A stretch of DNA of 64,000 nt from Stomorhina lunata (GCA_933228675.1 OW121745.1:1708489-1772488), one strand, 5' to 3'; counted from the first letter of the stretch, positions 32,620-45,212 are shown. The notes: generated by a model not told the origin, from the sequence alone. Translations and numbers: made by a program.

Positions 32620-34299
32620 TGTTACTCGATTTAAATCTAGTTTTCTGAACGCACAAAGCGAAACAGTTAAAATTAGTTAAAATAAGCTTCAGTTCGTCAA
32701 AATTATGTGAAATTCCGTTACAGTTCCATTGTATTATTTTATATTTACTACTCATTAAAGCTAGAGTCGCTGGAGTCATCTTTACTATCATCGTTTTTTT
32801 GTTTTAGGTTAGCATTTGTTGTTAATAATGCTTTTGTTGAATTCTCTTTCTTCTTCTTTTCTGCATTTGTTAGTTCACGTTTTTTCCTCTTTGATATATT
32901 TTTTGGCAGTAGTTCGGTTTTTGATCCATCTGTTTTAGTTACTTGGTGCCCTGGAGAGTTTGGTGTTGTTTTTACCACGGGATCAGTTCATACTTTTTCT
33001 TTCTCTTTTCCATTCGTATTTATATTTATTAATTCTTCTTGACATTTGCATTTACAATTACATGGTTTGACTGCATTGGCATATGTAGTTGGTAGTTGAT
33101 TTTGTTTTTCATATTCCTTTCGAGCTTCGTTCAGTGTTTTTTTTCTGAATAATTTTAATCTTTAGTATGTCATATTATTTTTTATATATAACGCATTGCT
33201 TAGAAAAGCTGTTGTGCTGTTGTTGGCAATTTACACATTTTGCTTCTCTATTACACTTTTTCGTTTGCCTGTTTCATCAACTGGTGTATGTTCAAGTTTG
33301 CTACAATGTGGACAAATTTTTTGTTCTGAAGACATCCATCCGACACGTGGCCGAATCGGAAACACTTGAAGCACCGAAGAGGGTTGGGTATATATGGTTT
33401 TATTACAGTATACATGTAACCAAGCAATATCTTTTCGGGTAATTCGCTTACGTTAAATGTTGCTACGTATAATCCAATATCAATTGATGACAGTTGTCTG
33501 ATTTCGGGATTTCTTTTTTTAAACCTCTTGATTTCTAACACATTAGGGTTTTGTTCTTGTATTTCGCTCAAGGGTTCCTCATCAGTTAAGTTTTTGAGTA
33601 AAAGATTCCCTTGGACTTATTTGTATTATGTTCTTCCACTTTCACAAATATATTCAAAGATAAAATTATCATTTTATTAATTTTATTTGCTTGTTTTTCA
33701 TTAAAGCATTGTATAAGATATGGACAATCTCAATTTTTTACAGAATTTTACTTTTCCTGCGACAGCATGAATAGACCTTTGTATAAGAAAGGGAGACACA
33801 TCCGAGAGACCACGTTCTGCATGAACACCGGCTCTGCTCATTAACAAGTATAAGGGGTTTATTGAATTTGAGTTAGAGACTGATTTGTCAATATCAAAAA
33901 GAATGCCTCCCATAATGGGAGTTACGTTAGATATGACCGACACAGGTGGAAAATGTCTTTTTATACCAAAAGGCAAAAAGAAAAAAATTCAGTTATTATA
34001 GAAATATAAAGCTTTTAAAATTTTATTTTTCTTTTGTCTTATTCTCTTTTTCAAAAAGTTTACTAAACAAAACACTGCACTCGCGGTGAGAGTTGAAAGC
34101 AAACTGTGGTAAAAAAGGTATAACTTACCCACCTATACACTTGATTTTTACATCAAACTAAATCTAACACATTCAGCTACACGCTGATATAAATTTAACT
34201 CACTACGTTATATTTAACTATGCAAAATATCTATGTAAACACGCACTAAATCGCACTGAAAAACACGTCCATACACTACAAGTCAAGCTATCAAACTGT
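32620..34299 (-). mobile_element. Duplicated 5' part of the I-type element, without the insertion
   Basis: 32620-33180 repeats about 28575-29139, and 33181-34299 repeats 30711-31826 almost base for base. It holds the ORF2 start, all of ORF1 and the 5' UTR. ORF1 here is continuous across the insertion point and keeps the second knuckle Cys (RCFKCFRFGH), but shares the frame change near 33600-33700 with the other copy, so that change predates the duplication. Confidence 0.9.
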
Positions 34300-34312
34300 G
34301 TAGATAGGGACA
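34300..34312 (-). other. 28S R1 target scar (duplicate)
   Basis: GTAGATAGGGACA again between I-type 5' end and R1 3' end; the ancestral joint of which 31827-31839 is the copy. Confidence 0.85.
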
Positions 34313-35299
34313 GATTTGAATTTGAATAATGCAAGTACCTGCCATGATGGCCTGACTTGCAGTGAGCAAATCACAAGGTGGATACTTTAAGTGTTTACCA
34401 ACACCCCCTTACTATGAAAAATTGGCATGCATATTATATTTGACATACATGACACTTTCACATTTTAGAAACATGGAAACATGTTGTTTGGACATGATTC
34501 CCCCCTTGGTTAGGAGCGGAGAACTATCTGAACTCCTGCCGGTCTATGGATACGGCACCCGGCTGCAATGCAACTCCACATTCGAATGAACGATACAGGC
34601 AATGTATCGCCCACTCTACCCGCTTTGGGTATTAAACCACAGCCCCCGCGATGCTCCACAACGGGGCCAACAACCACTAGTCAGGCTGGAGATAATATCC
34701 AGAGGCTTCCTGACTCCCGCGGTACCAGACAATCTCCAGTGGGATTAATAGCCCTAAAACGACTACTAACAGTTGAGCCATAAACGGCCCAGGGACTGCT
34801 GCCCTTAACGCCTAAGAGCACAAATAAAAACAACGTAAAGACAACACAAAGACGAAACATCACAATTAACAGCCGCACTCACGCGCGACACTTTGGACAC
34901 AAAGTGACACCAGCAAGGGACAGCACGTACAACAATTATCACAAACAACATTAGACAGTCCACCCTCACGGGAAAACCACAGGTCACTAAAGTGACTCGG
35001 CACCAAATACATACCGTTATCCAAATCATAGTCCAGGGTTAATGCAACAGGGTGGGAAGTGAAGTTGATTAAGTCGCAACAGGCCCTCGCCTTGACACCT
35101 CCCACCAAAACCTCTGTAAAGAGTTTTAGGTAGGTGATGCCCTAGCAGCTGCAACGACCGCAAAGCCAATACCAGTCACCAAAACGGGATCGACAACAAC
35201 CACAACAACCAACCCCAAAGACGAATCCTCCAAATGCAGAGCGGGCATTTCGGCGATATTTGCGAACGGCGATTCAGGAAGGGCGATGAGAGACCGCCT

Positions 35300-36447
35300 C
35301 TACTGCTCATGTCTCCGTAATCTCCTACTAAATACTTCACGGGCAAATTGCCCTAACCTCCCGAAAGTCCGAACGTCATCTACTGCCCTACTGAAATCCC
35401 AACCCCCCTCGGTAGGGATAATTCCCATACTACCTAAGTCCCTAACATCATCATCATACCTAATGTTCTCTTGTCCCATCCCACAACCACAGTCCGGAGT
35501 GTCGGACAGGTTCCTCATATGGAAGAAAACATTGAGAGAACCATGTCCCGTCAGTATAAAACCCAAACTCACACCAAAGGCAAAGTCTGGGCGTTCACGT
35601 ACAAACGTCGCGTCACGTATAAATTTATACGTCACCCGCCCTTTGGTACTGTTCGTCCAGCGCGTCTTCCATCTAGAATCAAGCTGCTCTGCTAAAAGCA
35701 ACTTGATTTCCCTAACATCCCTATTAACCACATCATCAGCAGAAAACCAGTCCCGCTCAAGAAGAGGCAACCCTTTCTTGATCTTATAGGTGACCGCACG
35801 GCGAATCACCTCTAAATCAAGAGGAGCAGCACCCAGCAAGACCTGAAGAGCATCCGTAGAAACAGTCCGACATACTGGCATGCAAGCGAGCATTGCAACT
35901 CTCTGGCATGAAAGTACCTTGTCCCTACCTGTAACAGTCAGAACTGCCTCGTACCATACATGTGCACCATATGCTGCACAGGCAACAAATAGCCCACCAT
36001 ATATGGTACGCACAGCACGTCTGCTCAGGCCCCAATCGCTTCTAAGGATCCGTCTGACCATACCCGCAACGGCAGTAAGCTTGTCTTTAGTACGAGAAAG
36101 ATGAGGTGTGAAACTCATTCTCTCGCCCATCGTTATTCCCAGATATTTGACTTCAGTCACATATCTGAGACTAACACCGCCAGATCGAATGGTTGGAGGA
36201 CGAGTGAGTGATAACCTGCCTTTCAGCAGCATTATCGTGGTTTTGTCAAGGGCAACCTCGACACCCACACTCGTACCCCACTCATTTACCATTTGCATGA
36301 CTTGCTCTCCCCCTCTCTCCAGTTCAATACGAGACTGACCTTCGATTAGGATAAGCAAGTCATCCGCATAGGCACACAGCTTGTGAGCACGTCTCGGACG
36401 TGCCAACAGTCCATCCATCATGAGGTTCCAAATAAATGGACCACATA
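35300..36447 (-). pseudogene. R1 ORF2, RT catalytic and C-terminal part
   Basis: An open frame from CGPFIWNLMMD through the catalytic CAYADDLLIL, VKYLGITMGERM and the thumb to CGCG and the end GQFAREVFSRRLRRHE. A short in-frame deletion removes the VRHILTEC part of the C-terminal zinc motif (ENIRYDDDVRD here). It is separated from its N-terminal half by the insertion at 36448. Confidence 0.88.
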
Positions 36448-37385
36448 ACAACCTTAGTTGATGTTGCTGAAGAAAAATTAAGCAAGTTGAAACGGCAAGA
36501 AATTTGGGTCTAACCTTTAATAAAACATTAACGTGGTCAGATCATATTAACCAAGTATGTGGTAAAATAAATGGAATGTTACGTAGTTTATGGGCAACAC
36601 AAAATTTCACTCCCCAAAATATTAGAACTCTGTTAGCTAAAACATACCTCCTACCCACTCTATTATATGGATCTGAAATCTTTGCTGTTCCTCACAAGAT
36701 ATGCGGAAACTCAATGTAACTTACAATATTATTGTCCGTTATGTTTTTGGTTTAAAAAGATTTGATAGGGTCACAATATATTCACGTCGATTTATGGAAT
36801 TATCTTGGAGTAATCTCCTAAGGGTTAGATGTATCATATTTCTTCATAAAATTATTACATCTAAAGAACCGGAATACCTATTTTCTCGATTACAATTTGC
36901 CAGATCGCATAGAGGAAGACAGATTATTCAACTACGCCATTGTAGTCATGCGTCGGAATGTCAATTTTTAATTTTAAGCATACGTCTTTGGAATCAACTT
37001 CCAAATCATAGACAAAACATGAACAACGCAATAAGTTTTAAGAAAATTCTCTTTGAGTTATTTAAATAATATTTGTGCAATATTTGATTTTTTACTTTTT
37101 ATTTTTTGTTAACTTTAATTAGATTTCTACAGTTAATATATTTTAATTTATTTCTAAAATTTTTAATGTTTTATGTTTAATTTATTTGTTTTCTACTATT
37201 ACTTTTATTTTGTTTTATTATTTTTATGTTTTAATTGTTTAATTATAAGTTTAATTATAATTTTAATTTCAAAATTGTGTCATTATCATTTTTCATTATT
37301 TCTGACTATACTGATTCTAATACTGTAATTTATAAGAATTCTATTTCTTGTTGTATTAGAAAATCAAATGATAAATAAATCAAAA
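36448..37385 (+). mobile_element. Non-LTR retrotransposon fragment inserted antisense into R1 ORF2
   Basis: R1 text reads ACCACATATGGAACC when uninterrupted; here it splits after ACCACATA and resumes at ATATGG, a 2-3 bp overlap. The plus strand codes for the RT thumb and C-terminus (GLTFNKTLTWSDHI, LLPTLLYGSEIF, then after a frame change LKRFDRVTIYSRRF, SIRLWNQLP) and ends at 37069. A roughly 310-bp 3' UTR ends in GATAAATAAATCAAAA. The fragment is 5'-truncated. A Jockey/CR1-like family without RNase H is my inference. Confidence 0.85.
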
Positions 37386-39296
37386 ATATGGAACCCTGCG
37401 GGCAGCCCCGTACGACATCCTTCCAAACCGTGTCGCTGGCACTGGTCACACAAGCCTTCCTGCCGCTGAAGTAACTACTCCATAAATGAAGTTCGCGACA
37501 GCCAACACTACGAAGCCTGTCGAGAACTCCATCCCACGAGAGATAGTCAAACGCACCCTTAAAATTGACAAATAAGCCAAGGACATACTTGGCAGAAGAC
37601 TCACTAACGCATCGCTTTACATGCATCCACGCATCTTCTACGGATCTCCCCTCCCTAAATCCAAACTGGAACTCAGAAGGTGTTTCATTGATGTCCTCCT
37701 TTAGTCGCGTCACCATTATCCTCTCGAGTACTTTTCCAAGTACTGGAAGGAGACTGATGCCCCGATAAGAGCGAGGATTACTCCTAACTCTTTCGGGAGA
37801 CTTCAGAAGAACAACAATTTTGGCACACTTCCAAGCATTAGGAAAATAGCCCTCACTCAGACACTTCCCAAAGACTGACTCCAAGTATTCAGGTATGACC
37901 TTAAAGATGCTTTTACACATCTCTCTAGTCATACCATCAATACCTGGCGATTTCCTGCTTTTAACGCGGCTAATGCTGTCAGTAATTTCCGATCTTTCCA
38001 AGACCGGAGAGTCAATCACCTCCCCAACAAGGGGTAAGTGGTTGACTGATTCCGCCCTGGGAAAGAAAACCCCCAAAAGTTTGTCCATGCATTCTCTCCA
38101 AGTAGACAATGTTTCATTGCCCACATGAAGAGAAGATACATCAGTCCGGTTCTTCTTGCCCCTGCAGATGCGGTAAACCTCACCTCAGGGGTCATCCCTA
38201 TTCTCCCGTACGAAACCCCTCCATTCGTCCTCATTAACCTTACCTATTATGTCCTTGTACGTTCTTAGGTTGGTCAAATAAACAGACTTACGCTGAGCAA
38301 GATCCTCAGCATTGGTACGTCTGGCTCTCTGGAATTCCTTCCTGAGACGCCTGACGGACCTACGCATCGTATCCAGCTCGCTAGTCCACCATTTGACCCT
38401 ACTTGGTCTTAGTCTTCGACTATGACCAAGTACAGCATCATTGACCGTGCATAGCCACTGATCAATTTTGCTAACCTGGTCATCTATCGCCAGTTGCCTA
38501 AAGTCTTCTATTGGAAGCACCCATGTTTCCGCCCTAAAAACTTCCTGGTAATAGTCCCAGTTCACATTGTGTAGACGCCACCTCCTAGGAGATAGCACAG
38601 TCTGCCCAGTTCGTCTTTGATAAGAAAACACAATCTCAATGAGATTATGATCACTTATCCCCCAATCGTCACACACCCTCCACCTAAAGTTGAAAGCTGT
38701 CATTGCTACCCCATTTGCAGCCGTCACGTCAATATCACTGACGCCCATAGGACCATCGAAGGTATATAAATCACTCGGCTCATTAATAGAGCCGACCCCC
38801 ATCGCTAACATCCACTCGCTGAGCATCTCACCTCGCATGCGGTTCCGATGCTCGGAAGTATTTCCGGACATCTTAGAGAACCACATAGGAGAAGATGCAT
38901 TGGCGTCAAGACCTAGGATAATCGGAATGCTACTCTCCTGGAGTAGCACCGTATCCATATACCTTAGATAAGGTTCTAAAGGAGCGCCAAACCTACAATA
39001 GATACTAGCCAACAGTATCCTCCCAAAACCCCCTTCTACAGAAATGCAGACCCCACATTGACTAGAACTAATAACCGTACTGTTAACGTCATAGTCATCA
39101 ACAACAATTGCAGAGCCTCCCAAAAGGTCCGTAAACACTCGCATACCCCCGGCAAAGCTCTAACATCACCATGCCTGAAACATGGCTCCTGCAGTAACGC
39201 AAAAGGAGCTCTTCGTCGACGCATCGCCTGCCCAAACTCACAAGTGGCCTCATACGACCTCTGGCAATTAAATTGAAGAATTGTTATCTCCTCCAT
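37386..39296 (-). pseudogene. R1 ORF2, endonuclease and first half of RT
   Basis: The start at 39296 reads LQFNCQRSYE and FALLQEP, then a frame change near 39140. The long frame 38185-39144 has LLGGSAIVV, LGLDANAS, VSDIDVT and SDHNLIEIV of the endonuclease, and another break occurs near 38190. The RT follows with SRKSPGIDGMT, YRGISLLPVLGK, FQFGFREGRS, GLFVNFKGAFDYL (the usual FVDF catalytic Asp is Asn here) and GCPQGS, then the insertion. The Asp-to-Asn change would inactivate the polymerase. Confidence 0.88.
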
Positions 39297-39298
39297 TT

Positions 39299-40310
39299 TA
39301 ATGCCTAGCGTTCACCCTAGCAATCATCGCAGCATATACGGGACATGCTGCTGACATCATCAAATGATCCGAGGGCAAGCCCTTGAAGTCACAATTCCTT
39401 CATCGTAGAGGATTCGGACACCTCGGAGCAAGATGCCCAGAGATACCGCATCTTCTACATGTGTCTTCACGCATCCTACAGTCACGAACCCGGTGGTCAA
39501 ACGAAAGACAGCGGTAGCAAGCTGGCACGGCCGAGAGCTCCCTTACAGCGAAGCGGAACCACTTGATATAGGCCCCAGCACCAACCAACTGTTCCAACAC
39601 TTGGTTGGTAACCTCCAGAATGACATTCACCTGGCCCTTATCAGCAGCGTTTTCAAGGTGGAGACACCAAGCGAACACTCCTGGTAAAAGCCTCAGGAGA
39701 TAGCTTACCCTTCAAATTTTAGCAGTAGAGTTCCGACATGAACTCGTCAGGAGATATCTCCTTATGAACCCGCTGTACCGCGACTTTAAGACCGAGCTTA
39801 TCCGCCACCGAAACTTCCAACCTTACCTCCTCAAACTTCTTATTTTCAACAATCTTTCTTCTTTCTGCTAAGGAGGGCGTGCGAATCACCGCGCCTCCAT
39901 CCCTGATTGGTCGCATCTCGTGCACCCTAACACCCAGGGAGGGTCCCACCTCACCAACCACTTTATCCACCACCTCCTTTGAGGTGGTCGGAACTCCCTT
40001 ACCTTTGACTACAACGGACCACGTTTCCACCGGTTTTGGCATAACCGGCGGAGGTACAACCGTCACCTGGGTACTTTGCCTGGCACTAGCAGCAGACAAA
40101 GGCAAGCTCTGCTTAACTCCTCCAGCCTCCAACCGCCCCTCAACCTCTCGTTGTCATCAACGATCCTCATCAGCAGCTCTTCGTACCTGGACGAGCAGGA
40201 CATGACCTTCTTGGCCACCTCCGCACTTACCCCGTCCGAAAAGACCACCTCAAGTAATTCGTTGGTAATCAACTTTAGGTTGCCTACCATAGCCTCCTTC
40301 CTGACCCAAG
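39299..40310 (-). pseudogene. R1 ORF1 C-terminal two thirds, fused to another R1
   Basis: From about 40300 it reads VGNLKLITNELLEVV, a coiled-coil-like stretch, KPVETWSVVVKGK and EISPDEFMSEL. After frame changes near 39720 and 39650 come the knuckles CYRCLSFDHRVRDC and CRRCGISGHLAPRC. The third knuckle is damaged. The N-terminal 130 residues are replaced by RT sequence of the neighbouring R1. Confidence 0.83.
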
Positions 40311-42469
40311 AAACAGTCCGACATACTGGCATGAAAGCGAGCATTGCAACTCTCTGGCATGAAAGTACCTTGTCTCTACCTGTAACAGTCAGAACTGCTT
40401 CGTACCATACAGGTGAACCATATGTTGCACAGGCAACAAATACCCCACCATATATGGTACGCACAGCATGTCTGCTCAGGCCCCAATCGCTTCTAAGGAT
40501 CCGTCTGACCATACCCGCAACGGCAGTTAGCTTGTCTTTAGTACGAGAAAGATGAGGTGTGAAACTCATTCTCTCGCCCATCGTTATTCCCAGGTATTTG
40601 ACTTCAGTCACATATCTGAGACTAACACCGCCAGATCGAATGGTTGGAGGACGAGTGAGTGATAACCTGCCTTTCAGCAGCATTATCGTGGTTTTGTCAA
40701 GGGCAACCTCGACACCCACACTCGTACCCCACTCATTTACCATTTGCATGACTTGTTCTCCCCCTCTCTCCAGTTCAATACGAAATTGACCTTCGATTAG
40801 GATAAGCAAGTCATTCGCATAGGCACACAGCTTGTGAGTTTGTCCAAGACGTGCCAACAGTGGATCCATCATGAGGTTACAAATAAATGGACCACATATG
40901 GAACCCTGCGGGCAGCCCGTACGACATCCTTCCAAACCGTGTCGCTGGCACTGGTAACACAAGCCTTCCTGCCGCTGAAGTAACTACTCCATAAATGAAG
41001 TTCGCGACAGCCAACACTACGAAGCCTGTCGAGAACTCCATCCCACGAGAAATAGTCAAACGCACCCTTAAAATTGACAAATAAGCCAAGGACATACTTG
41101 GCAGAAGACTCACTAACGCATCGCTTTACATGCATCCACGCATCTTCTACGGATCTCCCCTCCCTAAATCCAAACTGGAACTCAGAAGGTGTTTCATTGA
41201 TGTCCTCCTTCAGTCGCGTCACCATTATCCTCTCGAGTACTTTTCCAAGTAGTGGAAGGAGACTGATGCCCCGATAAGAGCGAGGATTACTCCTAACTCT
41301 TTCGGGAGACTTCAGAAGAACAACAATTTTGGCACACTTCCAAGCATTAGGAAAATAGCCCTCACTCAGACACTTCCCAAGGACTGACTCCAAGTGTTCA
41401 GGTATGACCTTAAAGATGCTTTTACACATCTCTCTAGTCATACCATCAATACCTGGCGATTTCCTGCTTTTAACGCGGCTAATGCTGTCAGTAATTTCCG
41501 ATCTTTCCAAGATCTTTCCAGAGAGTCAATCACCTCCCCAATAAGGGGTAAGTGGTCGACTGATTCCGCCCTGGGAAAGAAAACCCCCAACAGTTTGTCC
41601 ATGCATTCTCTCCAAGTAGACAATGTTTCATTGCCCACTTGAAGAGAAGATACATCAGTCCGGTTCTTCTTGCCCCTGCAGATGCGGTAAACCTCATCCC
41701 AGGGGTCATCCCTATTCTCCCGTACGAAACTCCTCCATTCGTCCTCATAAACCTTACCTATTATGTCCTTGTACGTTCTTAGGTTGGCCAAATAAACAGA
41801 CTTACGCTGAGCAAGATCCTCAGCATTGGTACGTCTGGCTCTCTGGAATTCCTTCCTGAGACGCCTGACGGACGTACTCATCGTATCCAGCTCGCTAGTC
41901 CACCATTTGACCCTACTTGGTCTTAGTCTTCGACTACGACCAAGTACAGCATCATTGACCGTGCAAAGCCACTGATCAATTTTGCTAACCTGGTCATCTA
42001 TCGTCAGTTGCCTAAAGTCTTCTATTGGAAGCATCCACCTCCTAGGAGATAGCACAGTCTGCCCAGTTCGTCTTTGATAAGAAAACACAATCTCAATGAG
42101 ATTATGATCACTTATCCCCCAATCGTCACACACCCTCCACCTAAAGTCGAAAGCTGTCATTGCTACCCCATTTGCAGCCGTCACGTCAATGTCACTGACG
42201 CCCATAGGACCATCGAAGGTATATAAATCACTCGGCTCATTAATAGAGCCGACCCCCATCGCTAACATCCACTCGCTGAGCATCTCACCTAGCATGCGGT
42301 TCCGATGTTCGGAAGTATTTCCGGACATCTTAGAGAACCACATAGGAGAAGATGAATTGGCGTCAAGACCTAGGATAATCGGAATGCTACTCTCCTGGAG
42401 TAGCACCGTATCCATATACCTTAGATAAGGTTCTAAAGGAGCGCCAAACCTACAATAGATACTAGCCAA
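40311..42469 (-). mobile_element. R1 ORF2 fragment between a chimeric joint and 18S sequence
   Basis: Minus-strand coding runs from the middle of the endonuclease (LLASIYCRFG at 42465) through LGLDANSS, VSDIDVT, SDHNLIEI, SRKSPGIDG, GLFVNFKGAFDY, CAYANDLLIL and the thumb to MPVCRTVS. There it joins ORF1 of the next R1 near 40310. There is a deletion between SPRRW and MLPIEDF (42040), a small local duplication at 41505-41520, and YAND instead of YADD at the catalytic site. Its upstream end is fused to 18S at 42469/42470. Confidence 0.88.
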
Positions 42470-42860
42470 CAAACTGCTTCTATTAATCATTACCTCTTGA
42501 TCTAAAAACCAATGAAAGTAGAACAGAGGTCTTATTTCATTATTCCATGCACAAATATTCAGGCATTTAGAGCCTGATTTAAGCACTCTAATTTGTTCAA
42601 AGTAATTGTACCGGCCCACAACAACACTCGATGAAGAGCACTGAAGCGGGTTTAAATAGGAGGAACATGCAAAAAATACAAGTATTTAATGCACATAAGA
42701 ACTCCACCGGTAATACGCTTACATACATAAGGTACAGTACAAACTACAATTATAGCTGTACTACCCGTATGAAGCACAAGTTCAACTACGAACGTTTTAA
42801 CCGCAACATTTTTAATATACGCTATTGGAGCTGGAGTTACCGCGGCTGCTGGCACCAGAC
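42470..42860 (-). pseudogene. 18S rRNA fragment (V4 region), displaced
   Basis: Matches 62113-62503 of the intact 18S with only a few changes, from CTGGTGCCAGCAGCCGCGG (minus strand) to the AGAAGCAGTTT block, where it switches to R1. The joint at 42469 shares two or three bases with both partners. Confidence 0.93.
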
Positions 42861-43603
42861 GACAACGGATAACTACCTTTGACCTAATAGTTCTATTGCA
42901 TATTGCTTTGATTGCTGCTTGACTATCTATGTAAATTGTGATATCGCTTTTGAATATCGGCATCATAGATATCATACGAGCTGCTTCCAATACAGCAAAT
43001 ATCTCTGCTTGGAAGATGCTGCAATCAGTATTTAAACTAAAACTACTACTTATTCCTAGTTTTTCACAAAAAATTCCACTACCAGTACCTTGTTCCTTCT
43101 TTGAACCATCAGTGTAAATCTCTATACCCAATGAATTATGGTTTCTAACATTCCAACTTTCTCTTCTTCTTCTTCTTCTGTTATCCTTAACTCCTAGTGG
43201 TGTAGGCCCTATGCAGGAGTGTAGGAGTGGTAAGCGTTTTTAAATCTCAATATAAAGATTTTTTGTAATGTTCAAGGAAAGGTGGATCCACCACAACACA
43301 ACTAAATAGTGGGTTTCTCGGTGCACATCGTCTACAAAGGTTCATTATTCAACAAAGTCATGTTGCTTGAGTTATAATCCACATTGTCTACCTTCGGAAG
43401 GGGAACACAATCATTACGCTTATAGTTTACAAACTAATTGTGTTTTTCAATGACGAATTGAAAATAAATCTTCACAAGGTTCCACACTTGTGCAGTTTCC
43501 GTGTCAAAAATCCATGATTTATCCTTACCCAGTAAGAAAAAAGAGAAAAAATTCTCAAATTGAGGATGATTTGAAAATAAATCTTTTTTCAAAGGTCAAA
43601 CGT
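42861..43603 (-). pseudogene. Filler with half of a retrotransposon RNase H domain
   Basis: The minus-strand frame from about 43245 to 42861 reads LPLLHSCIGPTPLG, an Arg run, then IEIYTDGSKKEQGTGSG, FQAEIFAVLEAARMI and ITIYIDSQAAIKAI. These are the first three catalytic Asp/Glu blocks of an RNase H domain of I/LOA/R1-like non-LTR elements. It is cut in mid-domain at the 18S joint, so the fourth catalytic residue is missing. 43250-43603 has no clear domain (a short frame reads CRRCAPRNPLFSC). The whole piece is flanked by 142-bp direct copies of 18S. Confidence 0.75.
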
Positions 43604-43925
43604 TTACATACATAAGGTACAGTACAAACTACAATTATAGCTGTACTACCCGTATGAAGCACAAGTTCAACTACGAACGTTTTAACCGCAACATTTTTAA
43701 TATACGCTATTGGAGCTGGAGTTACCGCGGCTGCTGGCACCAGACTTGCCCTCCAATAGGTCCTTGTTAAAGGATTTAAAGTGTACTCATTCCAATTACA
43801 GGGCCTCTTATATGAGTCCTGTATTGCTATTTTTCGTCACTACCTCCCCGAGCTAGGAGTGGGTAATTTACGCGCCTGCTGCCTTCCTTAGATATGGTAG
43901 CCGTTTCTCAGGCTCCCTCTCCGGA
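43604..43925 (-). pseudogene. 18S rRNA fragment fused to sequence downstream of 28S
   Basis: Minus-strand 18S text from about CCGGAGAGGGAGCCTGAG to TATGTATGTAAACG, equal to 62362-62683 of the intact gene. 43604-43745 duplicates 42719-42860. The 18S 5' third and the whole ETS/IGS that should separate it from the 28S end are missing. Confidence 0.93.
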
Positions 43926-44010
43926 TTTTTTTTAATTTTGAATATTAAATACTTGAAATATATATATAGATATAAATAAAAAAACACATTAAAAATATAA
44001 TTTTATCGAA
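43926..44010 (-). other. AT-rich spacer after the 28S 3' end
   Basis: A short AT-rich stretch between the 18S fragment and the last recognisable 28S sequence. No gene. Confidence 0.5.
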
Positions 44011-44452
44011 TAATCAAGCTAAGGATGAGCTTCAGTGGATCGCAGTATGGTAGCTGCTCTACCACTTACAACACCTTGCCCGTTACAAAAGTCGTTTACA
44101 ATTGATTCTAGGCATTGTCATTGTATTAAATAATGTTTTTATAAGTAACTAGCGCTGCGTACAGGTGATAATATCCTCCTGCACTTGCTATGTTACAAAT
44201 AACATTGGCATCACAATCCATTATCGTTTACCAAAGGCAAACTTTAAATAGTTTAAGAGCCATACAATGCAATTGCCCCATTTTTATCATTGCAGTCTAG
44301 CTTGGATACGACCTTAGAGGCTTTCAGGCATAATCCAACGGACGTAGCGTCATACCACTGTTCGCTCGAACAAGTATTGTGCCATAGGTCCGTACCTGCG
44401 GTTCCTCTCGTACTACGCAGGAATGCTGTCGCAACAACATATTGTCATTAGA

Positions 44453-44505
<53 letters not shown>

Positions 44506-44547
44506 CATGGGTGAACAATCCAACGCTTGGTGAATTTTGCTTCACAG

Positions 44548-44582
<35 letters not shown>

Positions 44583-44605
44583 GACGTCGCTATGAATGCT
44601 TGGCC

Positions 44606-44650
<45 letters not shown>

Positions 44651-45172
44651 TTAAAAACTCTTTAAACCAAAAGGATCGATAGGCCGAGCTTTTGCTGTCC
44701 CTGTGTGTACTGAACACCGAGATCAAGTCAGCATTTGCCCTTTTGCTCTATGTGTGGTTTCTGTCCGCACTGAGCTGGCCTTGGGACACCTCCGTTATTA
44801 TTTGAGAGATGTACCGCCCCAGTCAAACTCCCCACCTGGCAATGTCCTTGAATTGGATCATACATGAGTATTAGGAGTTATACCAAATTTCAAATATTGA
44901 CAATAGCACCGAAATGCCATCATCTCATCAAAATTTGTTTACAATTATATAACAAACTCTTTAGTACTTTGACCAAGAAGCTTGCATCATAACCCAATAC
45001 CATAAGATATATAAATATATCCGTATAATGGCTAAGAAATGATACACGTTCCACTTAATCAAGTAAGTAAGGAAACAATAAGAGTAGTGGTATTTCATTG
45101 TTGATAAAGGCCCCGAAAGACCAGTATCTCCCACTTATTCTACACCTCTTATGTCTCCTTACACTGCCAGAT

Positions 45173-45204
<32 letters not shown>

Positions 45205-45212
45205 ACTAATTA

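Larger units (their letters stand above)
34313..40310 (-). mobile_element. R1 element carrying an antisense insertion, 5'-truncated in ORF1
   Basis: Same lineage as the element at 51254-57532. Order: 3' UTR (34313-35299), ORF2 C-terminal part (35300-36447), a foreign insertion (36448-37385), the rest of ORF2 (37386-39296), and ORF1 (39299-40310) cut at about its residue 130. There it is fused to another R1's ORF2 near 40310. Confidence 0.88.
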
